Source of the DNA: Primulina eburnea
Taxonomy: Eukaryota; Streptophyta; Magnoliopsida; Lamiales; Gesneriaceae
Direction of reading: 5' to 3'
Assembly: GCF_022965805.1 (NCBI RefSeq)
Contig: NC_133105.1
Span: 1,240,001 to 1,304,000 of the forward strand
DNA length: 64,000 nucleotides
Shown: positions 37,901-50,147 of the stretch, piece after piece
Position numbering within the stretch: position 1 is the first letter of the stretch
Layout of the letters: every line of letters begins with the position of its first letter
Position numbers and translations under genes: made by a program
Notes under the pieces: generated by a model
Seen by the model: the letters and a program-made list of their open reading frames with translations, nothing else
Told to the model about the DNA's origin: nothing
The model's database searches: none

Positions 37901-40900
37901 GTTAAGGTAAATTAGCTTGTCTTTGACACGCAGAATACCACTAAACATTAATTCGATTCTAGAAAAATCATAGTTGAATACTCCTTGAGTGAATCCAATC
38001 CAAGACATTAAAAAAACATCATTCTGATTCCAACATGCCTGTTTCTTCTTCGAATTCTCTTTCTTTAGATACTCAGCAAAAAACTCCTTTGTCATTGGAC
38101 ACCAGACTTCTGCGCACTGAACATTTGCAATGAACCCTCCTTTCACTAAATCCAACCAATTAGCCTCATATAATTTTGGACCAATAAGGAAGTTCAAATC
38201 AGTAATCCTCTCATCTTCTCTCACAAGTGTGGCTGCATATATAATGACAACAATTTGACTCATCATTCACTGGTAAAAAGTATACATGGATGACTACAGA
38301 TTTGTTTATATAAATGTGGCGCAAACATACCAGTAAGACCCAGTTTGCAGTGAGATTTTGTGATACTGATGACCTTGCGGAACATGTGAGCGGGGACTAC
38401 GTGCACCTGGAATTTAAAGAAAATAAATGTATGCATCATCAAAGAATGTAAACAAACTAATCCATTAACAAACCTCATCCATGAGAAGCAATCCCCATTC
38501 CCGGTTTCTTATTTCTTCGAGGATCTTCTCAGCTTCTTCAGATCGTTTGCCATTAAATGCAATCATATTATATGTTGTCACCACCACCCCAGCATTGCCA
38601 CGAAATCTCTCTTTGCTGTCAGATGTGAAACGACATATTTGTTCATCTGTAATAGTCGACCACAATTTAAACTGGAAAGCCCACTGATCAACAGACACCG
38701 CATTTGTAGCCAAACAAAGACAACTCTTTCTTATCCTGCTGGCAGCAGAAACACCAACCAAAGACTTTCCTGCACCACACGGTAGCACAATGATACCAGA
38801 GCGGGCCCTGCCTGAAATAAGAAAAATAATGAAGTACTGATTCATAAATTTTTCTCTGAAATGTTAATTCTCTTAGCCAGTATAACAGAGTGACAGAATA
38901 AAAATGAAAGTTCACACTTCCGTGGCATCTAATTACTTTATATGATTATTTTCATATGCATGTAAATTTGCATATTCAAAATGCTCATAGAAGATATTGC
39001 CAGACTTGTGCCTAAGCTCAAGGCTCGGCAAATCCAGCCTTTGCATCTCAACACAAATTAAGGTGCAACCCTTCAATGAAGTTGCAAGCCTTATCCTTAA
39101 AGCAATATCCATGATGTATTTTTAAGGCCCATGGAATTATTATATATATGTACACTTTAATATACATATATATATATATACATATTATATGTACATATAT
39201 ATATATGGATAATACATCCAAAATGAAAAAGCAAGATACAAATAATTAAAAGAACATGGTATATAATTGTTGGCAGACAAATAATACAAATAAAATAACC
39301 ACATGAATATGAAAGTAGGATGCTTTACCATTTCCAAACATTTTACTAAGACTTTTTTCTTGATAAGGTCGTGGTTGCGCATGGGGCTTCAATTCAACCT
39401 CCAGATCAGGATTGACCTGCAATATCCACGACGATCAGTGGAATCACCAAGCATACCTAATGTTGATCAGTAAAACTACTGATATCATGATCTCCGACAC
39501 AACTTTCCAATTCTGGGAAGGAAATAAGGGCCACTCACAGTGTCATTTCTAAAGTCATACTCTTCCAACATGGGATAATTTAGAGCATTCGGCAAACACC
39601 GTTGCTTTACATTTTCAACCTGTCAACGGAAAACTAGTTAATTCCACGCAATCCATTGCAAAATGATTGAATAGTTTTTATGCTTAATAGAATACATTGC
39701 AACCTAGCTGAAATGGCATCAAAATAATATAATTCTAAAACATTTGAAGGCCCACCAGGCTAGGTAAGTATAGCTAAAAAAACATAAACGAAATCAGATT
39801 GTGTTATCATCTCAAATTTGTAAGAGATCTAAGCTGTAGTCAGCTCATTGAAACAATTTCCTGCAAAGTAGTTGGTACAAAACATGCATAGGCATATGAA
39901 CTGTATGTCCATGAAAACAATAATAATAACTTGATTAGACCGTGTAAAATTGTAGATCATACAGATGTTTATCTAAGTAAATAGTTAAAATCAATATATT
40001 TAGCATGGAGAAACTCCAAATGGTATTTTGCTTTGAATATTTAATGATGGATAAAAGCAAATTGAATTGTCATATCTGGTTCAATGTTGAAGCATCCCAG
40101 CTAAAAAGAACAGTAATAAATATTAAAAACAAGAGACTTAAGGTCTGCGGTTTGACTTCCCTATTAGAGTTCATCTTAAAGAGATGCAATGACCAACCTG
40201 AGCAGGATCAATTTCAAATGAATGAGTTTCTTTTTCTTCAGCTGCAGCTGCCAACTCCACTTCATTTAGCAACTCATCGTGCCCACCTTCTATTTCACCA
40301 GTAGATTTTCCTATTGTAAACCCATCACTTCCTTGAACTCCCTAACGTAACAGCAAATTATGCACCAAAAATAGAAAAGCTATACGAGCTTACATATAAA
40401 ATGGGCCAAACAGTAACAGGCATTAACCACCCAGAGGCAAATACCTAAGCACACACCTCAACAGAAATTCTTGCTCGTCCTATAACCTCATCCATCAACA
40501 ATTTTTTCAATACCTGAAAATTATTGATAGCAATAAAAAAATATATAACATCAAAATCATAAGCTTCATTTTAACAAAAGAATGGGTAGAGTAGAACATC
40601 TTGCCTCTGGAAATGGTGATTCAACAAAATATTTATTCTTCTTGAGCACAAGCTTCACTTTTCCATAATTAGCAGTGGAACTGTGAATAAAATCAATCAT
40701 GTCTTTTGGAAGCTTGGTCTTTGATAATTTATTTAGAACAGAAATAACAGTCTCTGTTTCAAGTCCAACTGACACCGCGGCATACAGGGAATGTGGAGTC
40801 AAGTTGTATTCATGCATTGATTCTGGCCTGTCGAGTAAAACACGCATCAAAACAACTGCAATAAAATTTTAAACCACCGAAAGGAAAGCCCAGGCACATG

Positions 40901-41989
40901 CACACAAGTGTAATAACTAAAAAATAAGTACCTATGAAAAGATATTAGCTCACACTATGGAGATTGTGCATAGGTCCAAATCCCAATAACAGAAGAGGTT
41001 TGAGTTCATTGCGCCAATTACAAATTTTCTCAAACCATACCACTACTACTATGAATAACATATTTTGTTAAGTTGTGCAGATCAAACACAGTCATATAGG
41101 ATAAAAAAGTTAGGCATACAATTTTGCAATGTACTTGAGCCATATTGCATTTCAGGCTAATAAACACAATGCAAGTTAACAAATGGATGATAGTGGTAGG
41201 ATGTTAAATGATTAGTTAAGGGCAAAAAGAAACTGGAAGCATATATTAGGACACAAAAAAGTATAGTAGCAATCAATCAACAATCAAAACTTCCTTGGTG
41301 CACCCTTAGAACTAAAGTGTGCCAATTTACCTGCAAACTGGTTCAGCAATGGCAATAAGAAAATCATAGGCCTGTTTATACAGTGGAGAGAAAGTCTCCA
41401 AGAAAATGCGATCATCGGCACAAGCCCACAATGGCCGATTTTCATGATCAGGTTTAAGTTCCAATTTTGAAAAATCTCTCTTTTTCCCTTCACCTGAAAG
41501 ACAAATTAAACAAACTGATCAACCGAGCCCCTGACAAACGCATCACCACCATATAAGTTGGCGAACATTTATGTCACAATCTGTAAATTAGCGCCAGTAC
41601 CATCTCGAAGATCCTCGTCAATATCTTCATGGAAATGAGAATTATCTTCATCAGCGCCAATATGCCTATGGTCCTCCTTCAATAAACATAAACAACATAA
41701 AACGCATAAATTCCACGACATTTCAGTTTAAAAAGGTCAGGGAAATATACATACAAAAAGAATTAGAAAGGAAAAATTCTATGAACCTTGGAGTACTTGA
41801 TTTTTTTGATGGGTCGACCTTTATCGCCTCGAATTCGAACGATATTCAAGTCAAATTGAGTATCGAGACTTTTAAAACATTTCCATTCAGTATCAGTCTA
41901 CACTTACTGCCTGTATGCTCGTGAAAATATGAATTAATTCAAATCTAATTCGGACAATCAGTTCTTGCAATAGAAGTACCATTTCCCAT
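34918..41989 (-). CDS. XPB1: DNA helicase XPB/ERCC3, TFIIH subunit
   Basis: XPB is the 3'-5' DNA translocase of TFIIH, needed for promoter opening and nucleotide-excision repair. Twenty exons (high to low) join in frame to 768 aa, close to known plant XPB: 41980-41989, 41787-41827, 41601-41676, 41331-41493, 40605-40827, 40457-40513, 40198-40341, 39539-39619, 39329-39416, 38474-38811, 38331-38406, 38039-38232, 37465-37628, 37322-37394, 36536-36649, 35725-35805, 35569-35628, 35377-35460, 35137-35279, 34918-35014. Landmarks: [18 protein letters not shown]-terminus, [15 protein letters not shown] (Q-like), Walker A LPCGAGKS (about 304-310), DEVH box (about 406), RED motif in [28 protein letters not shown] (motif VI) and the basic C-terminus [16 protein letters not shown]. 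The first exon is only 10 nt. Two introns use GC donors (PFPE-GAG|GCAAGA and KKKQ-CAG|GCATGT). It appears intact. Confidence 0.95.
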
Positions 41990-42149
41990 TTCGCGCAATT
42001 TGAGATTCACTGCGTTCTTCTTGGCGGATGACCGAATGTATCAATAGGAGGAACGAACCGCCAGAGAGATATTTGCAAAAGACCCCTTAATAGTACATTA
42101 TTTACGAGTAATGCTGGATAAAAATTTAAAATTATAATAATTTATTTAA
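41990..42149. promoter_or_regulatory. XPB upstream region; left half of a compact divergent promoter
   Basis: 160 bp between the XPB ATG and the proposed Helitron 5' end. Together with 50178-50402 upstream of beta-adaptin it would make a divergent spacer of about 385 bp before the insertion. Core promoter elements are not obvious. Confidence 0.4.
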
Positions 42150-42282
42150 TCTACTATACTGAAAGCGTGAATAAGTTGGAAAGGGTCTGTTTCTGCCGGT
42201 TGCAGGTAAAAAAACGTACACATGGCATGAGCTCTTCCTTACACGACATCAGGGAACGGGAAAATAATTCGATCGATCCGCC

Positions 42283-43819
42283 ATGGCTCGTAACCAGGCG
42301 AAAGCTCAATCGATTCTCACCCGCTTGATTTCCATGAAATAGGATCAGAAGAAACACAAAGATCATCGCCCCTATCTCGCGTCCGAGTGCCGAGATTTGG
42401 CGGAGCCCGACAAGTGGCGCCAGCGAATCATGTGACATACCGGGCGAGAATTTGTTGAAATCCAGAACGAAAGCCTCGGAGAGCACTGGCTCAGAGACTT
42501 GAACGACGAGATCAATAAATTGATTAGAGAAAAAAGGCATTGGGAGAGGCGCATTTTGAGCTTGGGGGGCGATTCACGCGAGGTATTCAGTGAAGATGAC
42601 TGGTTTAGATGGAACCATTGTGGGCGTTCCGAGCCAGGTGGACGTGGGCCGGGATATAGGTATTTTGGGGCGACTAAGAAGTTTCCCGGTGTCAAGGAGT
42701 TGTTTGAGAAGCCGCCTGAGTAGCGGAAAAGGCGTGCACGGTAATTTGTATTGTTCAAGTTTGCTGGTTGAGTGAAGAATTGAGGCACTGTGTGTGTTTT
42801 CTTTCTTATTTTGTTGATTAGGGGCGAGGTCAAGAGTTTATGATAGTGATGGTATTATGTTCCTGTTATGATAATGGTTTTGTTTGTTTTGCACATTTAG
42901 AAACCAAGGGTTTTTTTTAGCTGGCCACATTATTAAAAAATTTATTGGGTACACAGTCTGATTATAAGGTGCATAAAATGTTTAGATTTTCTGAGATGGT
43001 TGTCTCAAGTTAACTTCTTTAGTATATTTTTTCATAGCACAAATAACAGGTTTCTGAATTAGATGCATGGTTAAATAATGAGAACCGATTTTTGTGAACC
43101 GGACTACTATGTTGGCCATATATGCCTTTATATTAATAACTAACTTGATATATACGTTAAGAAACTCGAATTCTATATAGTTGTCTTGTTTGATTGTTGA
43201 TTTAAGTGAACGTGTAAATTCATATCCTTTGACGGCTGAAACTTGTGATGTAATTTTTTTGGACTACGAAAGTCATGATGGGTTTTCTAATTTGTGTAAT
43301 TATCTTAATGAAATCGCCTTGCTATTTTATTGTATTTCTGTATGGGACTTGAGCTAATGTAGCTCATGCACATTATCCGCAGGTATGACAGTTATAAAAG
43401 GATAGATGCAAGATATTAGGGTTATAGGGACGATGAGGATGGGATATTGTAGAAGTTGAGAGGGCTAGCAGAGAAAAGAATGAGGGCTGCAGCTTTGGAG
43501 GATTGGTGGATGGAGATGGAAAAGATAAATAAAGAAGCAATGAGGGCGGTGAAGAATGGAGAGGTGACAGACATGGGTAATGTGTCCAACATATTATTTG
43601 AGGAAAAGGATGTGGTGGAGGAAGAGAGGATGAAAGAGAAGGAGAGAGGAAAAAGAGAAGGAAAATGAATTTGTTGTGCATGTGCCACTGCCAGATGAGA
43701 AGGAAATTGGAAGGATAGTGCTGGAAAAGAGAAAGCAGGATATCTTTGACAAATATATGAGGAATGCGCTGTAGGAGGAGATGACTGAAGCAAAGACCTT
43801 GCTTAATATACTGAGATAG
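42283..43819 (+). pseudogene. ISY1: ISY1 splicing-factor pseudogene, intron retained
   Basis: ISY1 is a spliceosomal protein of the Prp19-associated complex. The copy starts MARNQAKAQSILTRLISMK and continues HRPYLASECRDLAEPDKWRQ, DLNDEINKLIREKRHWERRI, GRGPGYRYFG and GVKELFEKPPE. After a GT-AG intron (42741-43382, 642 bp) it runs RYDSYKRIDARY, GYRDDEDGIL, EFVVHVPLPDEKEIGRIV and TEAKTLLNILR to the natural stop (43817-43819). In-frame stops: TAG at 42340, TGA at 42433, TAG at 42721, further TAGs in exon 2 (ARY*GYRD and GIL*KL) and one in NAL*EEM. A pair of compensating frameshifts lies near 42580-42640 and another shift in the KEKERGK region (about 43650). At least two stops fit C-to-T change of CAG and CGA codons. 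The retained intron rules out retroposition. It lies within the proposed Helitron, so gene capture is the likely origin. Confidence 0.9.
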
Positions 43820-45598
43820 ATGGTATGACGTACTTTTCACTTCACTTGGCTTAATGTTGCTTTTATTTTTTCAGCACGTTTAGTTGGTTGATATATTCAT
43901 TGATTGACGATCATGGTCTCTTCTTTACATTGGGATCCTTCATCCATGCTCTTTTGATTCTTGTTCATGACATCGAATTCTTCCTTTGGTTTCTCTCTTC
44001 AGGTTCAAATCAACAGTCAAGGACAAGGATTGGCCTAGGCTTGTAATAATAGGAGTAGGACCACACGTTTTGTACTTTACAGGTATACACTTTTGGAAAA
44101 CATAATGTAAATTGTATGTGAATTATGATGTGATTTTGTTATTTTGCAAAATACGGTGTGATATCTACGGTTTATTAATGTTTTGATGGCTAAATCCAAG
44201 CAAAGTATAGCCCGTTTATTTTTTGAGAAAAAAATTAAAGATATTAAGCAAATTAAAGATATGGTCATGGTAGTTTAAATATGAGATTAAAACTCCTGGC
44301 CCTTACATTTGTTGTACGCAAACATGTGCGCCTTAAGTGCATGTAATCTTGACAGTGGATTTTGTTTGTAATGTGTACATTTACAAAAATATTTTCTACA
44401 TAATTTATTATCAAAACAACTATATACACATTATAAAACATTAAAATTTCCGGAAATACAAATGTTTAAACGAGTTTGAAAATATTATATACCTATAAAA
44501 TATGTCAACTGTTAACATAAGATAAAAACAAAGTCACAACGTATATTTATACATGTTATAATTGTTATTATTTTCTCAGTGTTAATTAGTTAAAACAACA
44601 TTTTTTACTAAATGTTTCTTCAATGATTTCAAATACTTATAATTTAGGTACGCTCGAACATCGATTTTATGTATGATATTGTTACAACTCAAACACTCAC
44701 AATGAAACTACATAAAAGATCAACAGTGGATCTTATGTATAATGCTATAAATATGTAAAAGTTATTATCCGCTAAGAAAAACTGTGATAATGCTATTAAT
44801 GTGTGAATGTTATTAGCTACATAAGATCGACTGTTTTTAAAAAATTCATAATTTGATTTAAAATTTTATTTGATTATGCATATAAATACCTTAAACTCAA
44901 AAAAAAAAAAAACTAAGTACAATATAGTTGCAAAATTATTACCTCACAAAATTGCATTTCATTATCACATATTTTTATGTATCATATTTAAAAATTTCCA
45001 AACATTTCAAAAACTCTAAGTAATTTTTGTTATATATAAAATTCTAAATAAATATACCTTAAGTTTTGTAGCATATTTATCTTTATACATAGGTGAACAT
45101 TAAACTGCTTAGTTAGTTAAAATGATTTCATTTTATCATAGTTTTCCCCATCAATTTTCTTCCTTTTTAAAAGACTTTATTTTTCGCAATTATATGACGT
45201 TAATATATTTTTCTCTTTTTTCGCAATTAGATACTTTTACGTTGTTTATATAAAAAAATTATTTAAATCTACAGTTTTCTGCCCAACATTTCAATCTCAC
45301 CACCTAACATTAACTTTATGATCCACTTTCAATCTTATTCACATTATCAGGAAATACACACAAGTTTTGTTTTTCATAATATATTTGAATCTTTTGTATA
45401 TCATCTCATGCGTTTTAAAAGTTTGTAATTTACGTCAATTTCATTAAAATTATAAAAGTCTATTCTATTAAATGTAAATTCATATTACATACATACATAT
45501 ACAGAAAAATAAAATAAATATACAACTCTGTTATATTATTCTACTTATATCATTAAATAATTACCCTCTGTGATACGTGATTCTCAATTCAGTTCAAT
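43820..45598. other. Helitron interior, AT-rich, no exons
   Basis: 43820-44080 may be captured 3' flank of ISY1. 44300-45598 is very AT-rich with no open frame of note. Confidence 0.4.
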
Positions 45599-45723
45599 TG
45601 TAATGCCCGAGATTTAATTACTGTAATCAGATGTTGATAAATTGGTAGACTTGAGGTTATAGGAGCTCACGTGGAAAAGCCGGGCGTAGGTGCAAGAAAA
45701 TTAAGATTTTGTACAGAACTCGC

Positions 45724-45910
45724 GGCGCCCGAACGGTAGAAAGAGACCGCCCGAGCGCCAATGCACCATGAAAATGATACTCGAACAGAAAGTTCGGCGC
45801 CCGAGCGGTAGAATATTACCGCCCGAGCGCCAATGTGTGATAAACCAAGCATCCGGACAGAAAGTGCCGCGCTCGAGCGGTACTTTCTTACCGCCCGAGC
45901 GCGAGGCATG
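45724..45910. repeat. Three 72-bp-spaced GC-rich palindromes in the LTR
   Basis: Each unit carries GGCGCCCGAGCGGTA, a short spacer and ACCGCCCGAGCGCC, which can fold as a stem. Units start at 45725, 45797 and 45869, exactly 72 bp apart. The linkers (GAACAGAAAGTT, GGACAGAAAGTG) are also related. Confidence 0.85.
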
Positions 45911-46765
45911 CGAAACAAGAATTTGACATTTGGCTCGTTGCATGTTACGTGTATATATATATATACGCACATATTGCAATTCTTCAGAAAAGAGGAAACG
46001 AAAGGAAATCGAGAAAGGTCCGAGGAAGGTTGTTAAAAATCCTTACGCCTTTTGCGAGAAATCTGGCCGTCTGATTTCGAATCCGACTTCGGTATCGAGT
46101 TCCTAGCAACATAGGCTACAACTGGACGTAAGTACGTTTTGACATGCTTTGAAATTATGATATTGTCAGAATTGAATGGAACTCATATATGTTGTTCTTG
46201 ACATATTAGACATCATAAAATCGAAGTCAGATTAAGAAACGGACTGATTATGAAATTGTTATGATTTTCGGAATAGTTTTGGAGTCGAGTTGATATCAGA
46301 ATTGAGTTGCTATTGATTATGAGATATTAGAATCGATATCTGACTAATATGATATGGCTGGATATATTGAGATTATGCCGTTATGTTATTGAAACACAAT
46401 TTGATTGAATTCTGTTTATATCCAGTATTGATTTGAACGGGTATTGATAGTATACTCCTTGGTATTGTCATTGCCAGATTGATATTGACAGGTTTTGAGT
46501 TCGAGACTTCGACAAAGTCAGAATATCAGAAAGAAAGGTATAAATTAATGTTAAGTTGGGATTGCACAACTCGAGTGAGGTTTGACTCGAGTCTCCCTAA
46601 ATCACATACTGTCATTTATTGCAATGATATTTGCAATTGATGAGAATTATGATTGTAGTCTATTGATTTATAGCCACTGCATGTAATGACTGCTGATTCG
46701 CTATTCATTGATTGATTTGCTTAGATACTGACTGCATGTATTGATTACTGAGTCATTGAGTCATA

Positions 46766-46945
46766 GGCTGATTCGCCTAGTCACCGGCTGATTCGTCCGG
46801 TTATTGACTGATTCGTCTAAACTTAAGCTGATTCGCTTAATTACAGGCTGAGTTGTTTGATTATTGGCTGATTCGCCTAATTACCGGCTGATTCGTCGAG
46901 TTATTGACTGAGTCGTCAATTCTGCGGCTGATTCGCCCAGACACT
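46766..46945. repeat. 20-bp minisatellite, nine copies
   Basis: Consensus GGCTGATTCGYCTAATTAYC: nine exact-length 20-bp units with substitutions only, starting at 46766 and ending at 46945. It lies in the second half of the solo LTR. Confidence 0.9.
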
Positions 46946-47590
46946 GATATATGAATTATATCGATGCCATTTAGGGATTGATTCATTCCTATCGACTGAG
47001 ATTCGATATAATTACCTATATCCAGACATCGGGATCCCTAGGTTAGAATTGAGTCGAGTCTGAGACGACGCGTCGGTTGAGTTGAGTCTGATACGACATG
47101 TTGATTTACATTGTGTATATCATTCATGATTATTGAATGCTTGATAGTGATTTATGTATTCTGATTTGATACAGGTTAAGAATATTTCTTATATATGCTT
47201 TGGTATATGCTTTTATATGATTGCATGTATACATTGTTTATACTGGGATATTTATATCTCACCGGAGTTATCCGGCTGTTGTCTTGTTTTGTATGTGTGC
47301 ATGACAACAGGTGGGGCTGGATCAGGGTCAAGAAGAGGATGAGAGAAGATTAGATAGCGTGGAGATCCGGGCTTCGAAGCAACATAGGATTCAGTACTGA
47401 TATGTAGTTGAACCTAGTTGAATTCTTGTAGATAACACAAGATTTGTATATTCATGTTTAATATGTAATTGAGTAAATTACATTACGTTTCCGCTTTGTA
47501 TTTTTAAAAAAAAATTTAGACCATGTTTTATAATTGATTAATTAGTCCCCAATGATGATTAAGAACATGATTAGCGTCTGGGTCCCCACA

Positions 47591-48145
47591 TCAATGATTA
47601 TCCTAATTCTCATATTACTCTATACTTTTTATCATATTTTTTTTATTAAAAAGTGAAGAAGACGTATAGGTAGCATATAAGCTAACATATTCTAGCTGTT
47701 TTAATTTCATTTAAATTTTTAAAGAATTTTTTTTATACCTATTAATATAGCATTTTCATTACTGTTATAATTGTTATCATTATATTCGTTGTCGTCAGCA
47801 TCATTGTAATAAATAAAATTTATTTCGAAAATATTAAAGATATTATACTTAATTTATTTAAATATTTTTTTATATTTTTAGATAGTGAAAGACATTCCTT
47901 CTTCTATTCTATTATATTCATATGTACTCATCATTCCTACCGGTAAGCTTTTAGAAATAAAATGAAATATACGATATATAAAATCTACCAACTTTTTCAA
48001 TCGTTATAATTAATGTTTCCTATAACATAAAAATATCATTTAATATTCCCTAAAATATAGTCCTATATCTACACATAAATAAACATTAAATTGTTCGATC
48101 AGATATTATAAAATCATCTTAACACATTTTTTTCCTCTAAAACAC
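47591..48145. other. Helitron interior, AT-rich
   Basis: Sequence resumes the AT-rich character seen before the solo LTR. Nothing coding seen. Confidence 0.4.
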
Positions 48146-48317
48146 GGAAGGTTCGATCTTGGGTGTGGGGGCAGTGCCCACACTCAGGATCAAGGGTTGA
48201 GATTCATATCATGGGGAAAAAAAAAATTAAAAAAAATAAAAAATTGGGCCAGAAAAAATTATGGCCCTTGGATGTACCCTTGCAGGCACTGCCTGTAGGG
48301 GTAGGGTGAAATAATCC
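48146..48317. mobile_element. 172-bp MITE with 9-bp target duplication (second family)
   Basis: Begins GGAAGGTTCGATCTTGGG and ends GTAGGGTGAAATAATCC. It is flanked by perfect 9-bp repeats CTAAAACAC (48137-48145 and 48318-48326). The interior has GGGGGCAGTGCCCACAC near one end and CAGGCACTGCCTGTAGGG near the other. The 9-bp duplication suggests a Mutator-type transposase; it is unrelated in sequence to the 183-bp family. Confidence 0.65.
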
Positions 48318-50147
48318 CTAAAACACCATGTTCTCCTAAAATACATGTCAATAACATCTTCTTTCCCAATCTAATCATAATTAATTATTGTTGTGTTCTT
48401 TATATAAAAAGTTTATATAATTCTATTATTTGTTGCTTCTTCCAAAGTTCGTAGTCTTTTATCCATCCATTTCTTATTCACCACACAGATTTTGTTATTT
48501 TTAAAATTATCTAAGAAAATGAATTCTTTTCATTACGAAAACTTTTATTTTCATAATAGCTCTATTGTTTATAACAATGTTCATTTCATTAAAACGTGAC
48601 ATGAACAAATGATGACTAGCTTTTTTTAAACATCGCAGGTGTCGGCAATACACCAAATACGGTTGTGACTCAGGTTTCTAGGTAAAAAATTATATCTGTA
48701 ATTTACCACCGGTGAACAGTTACAGATGACTAACCTACTTTTATTGCAATAAAAAAAAACAACCACGACATTTATTATAAATTATCTACGAATCAACACA
48801 TTTTATATAATATATGAAAATTTACTTGGCACCATTTATTTTACCTTATATATACTTATATGGTTAATTACATAATGTTTAGCATACTTGTTGTGTTATA
48901 ATTTCTCAATAACCATCTTTTGCTAACTACATATTCAACATATAAACCAAATTCAATGGAAAACAATCTTGTTGTATGTGTATCGACTGTGGACAATGTC
49001 AATACAAATATATATTTCAGAAAAAAATTGAAGAACTAATAAGAATATTTTACTCAATCCCAATATGGGACATCACCTTACGAAGAGTGCTTAACATGGA
49101 ATCAAAGCTCTTGCTCTTGTTAGACTATGCAACAGACATTGAGACAACCCTAAATAACAACGAGCTCTATCAAAACAACCATGTATATTAAATTAAGTAT
49201 AAAATCTTTATTTTATGGTACCAAAAAATGCTTAGTCATTGTACATGTGTATAAACGTATTATAAACTTTAGATTATGCTTGATCAAACCAACATATATA
49301 AAAAAATGATCTCACTTCGTTACTCTGTTTATTTTCCTCACAATACATCAACTGGTTCCCTGTTAATTTCTTTTGCTTACATGTTTCTGACATGTACTTT
49401 CTTCTTAATACGAGCTCCAAACAATTTTTATTCACATACTTTAATTTCTTTTATTAATCCGTCGTTGTAGTCATCTATTCAGCTATCTTGTCTTTTAAAT
49501 TAACTCTAATGTTTAAATATAATAAAAACTAGATACTATAAAATTCATAAATACGTCAACTAAAGTCTCAAAAAAAAGGAAGTTATGTCTATCGAAATCA
49601 GGTCTACATAAACAAGTTTTCAAATTTCTTTGAGTACACTAAGATTTTATGTGCTCTTAACAATTGTTTAATGGTTCATATTACAACTAATATTTAAGTT
49701 AAAGTTACCATCTTCGTAAATCCATTGGCATTAACAGTGTCATTAAATGTGACACCCTTACAACCACTACCATAATTTAAATATAGATAATTTATTTACG
49801 AATTTATAATAACTTATTTATGGAGTAGATCCCTCATTAGATTTTAAAATTAATAAATATTTTGTAATCAATTTGAGACATGTTATTAAATTTCTCTCAT
49901 TTAAACACGAACTCAATCTTTTTCCTAACTATTTTCACTTTTATAAATTCTTTTTTTCCATATTTTTTATTTTGTTAAACACAGTGTCAACTTAATTGCT
50001 AATAATATGAATATAGATATAAAAGAAGATAAATAAATATTATACTCATAATAATTATAGCTTTTAAATTACATTATTAAATAAGATCTACATAAGTATA
50101 AACACATGGTTAAATACTTATATATTAAACTACAAATCTGGGTAAGA
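48318..50147. other. Helitron interior, AT-rich
   Basis: No recognisable exon. A short open frame at 48976-49191 has no family signature that I recognise. Confidence 0.4.

Larger units (their letters stand above)
45599..47590 (+). mobile_element. Solo LTR, 1,992 bp, with 5-bp target duplication
   Basis: Begins TGTAATGCCCGAGATTT and ends GCGTCTGGGTCCCCACA, i.e. TG...CA. It is flanked by a perfect 5-bp repeat TCAAT (45594-45598 and 47591-47595). No primer-binding site, polypurine tract or gag-pol frame follows, so only one LTR remains, as expected after LTR-LTR recombination. Inside are three 72-bp units with a GC-rich palindrome (45724-45910) and nine 20-bp repeats (46766-46945). The superfamily cannot be assigned from the LTR alone; length and ends would fit Ty3/Gypsy. 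Confidence 0.85.

Noticed and set aside
43373..43840. Long minus-strand open frames opposite ISY1 exon 2
   Set aside because: Shadows of the purine-rich ISY1 coding strand (Glu/Lys/Arg codons), giving Ser/Pro/Leu-rich translations.
43860..44080. Additional downstream exon of the captured ISY1 copy
   Set aside because: The natural ISY1 stop is at 43819. Sequence after it shows no protein similarity and is more likely 3' flank.
45667..45979. Minus-strand frames with repeated SGAELSV-type phrases
   Set aside because: They translate the 72-bp GC-rich hairpin repeat of the LTR, not a gene.
45724..46945. CRISPR-like array
   Set aside because: Plant nuclear DNA. The repeats are contiguous 72-bp and 20-bp tandem units without unique spacers.
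48976..49191. Small protein gene inside the Helitron (71 codons)
   Set aside because: No recognised motif, no conserved neighbours, AT-driven composition; not Rep or helicase.
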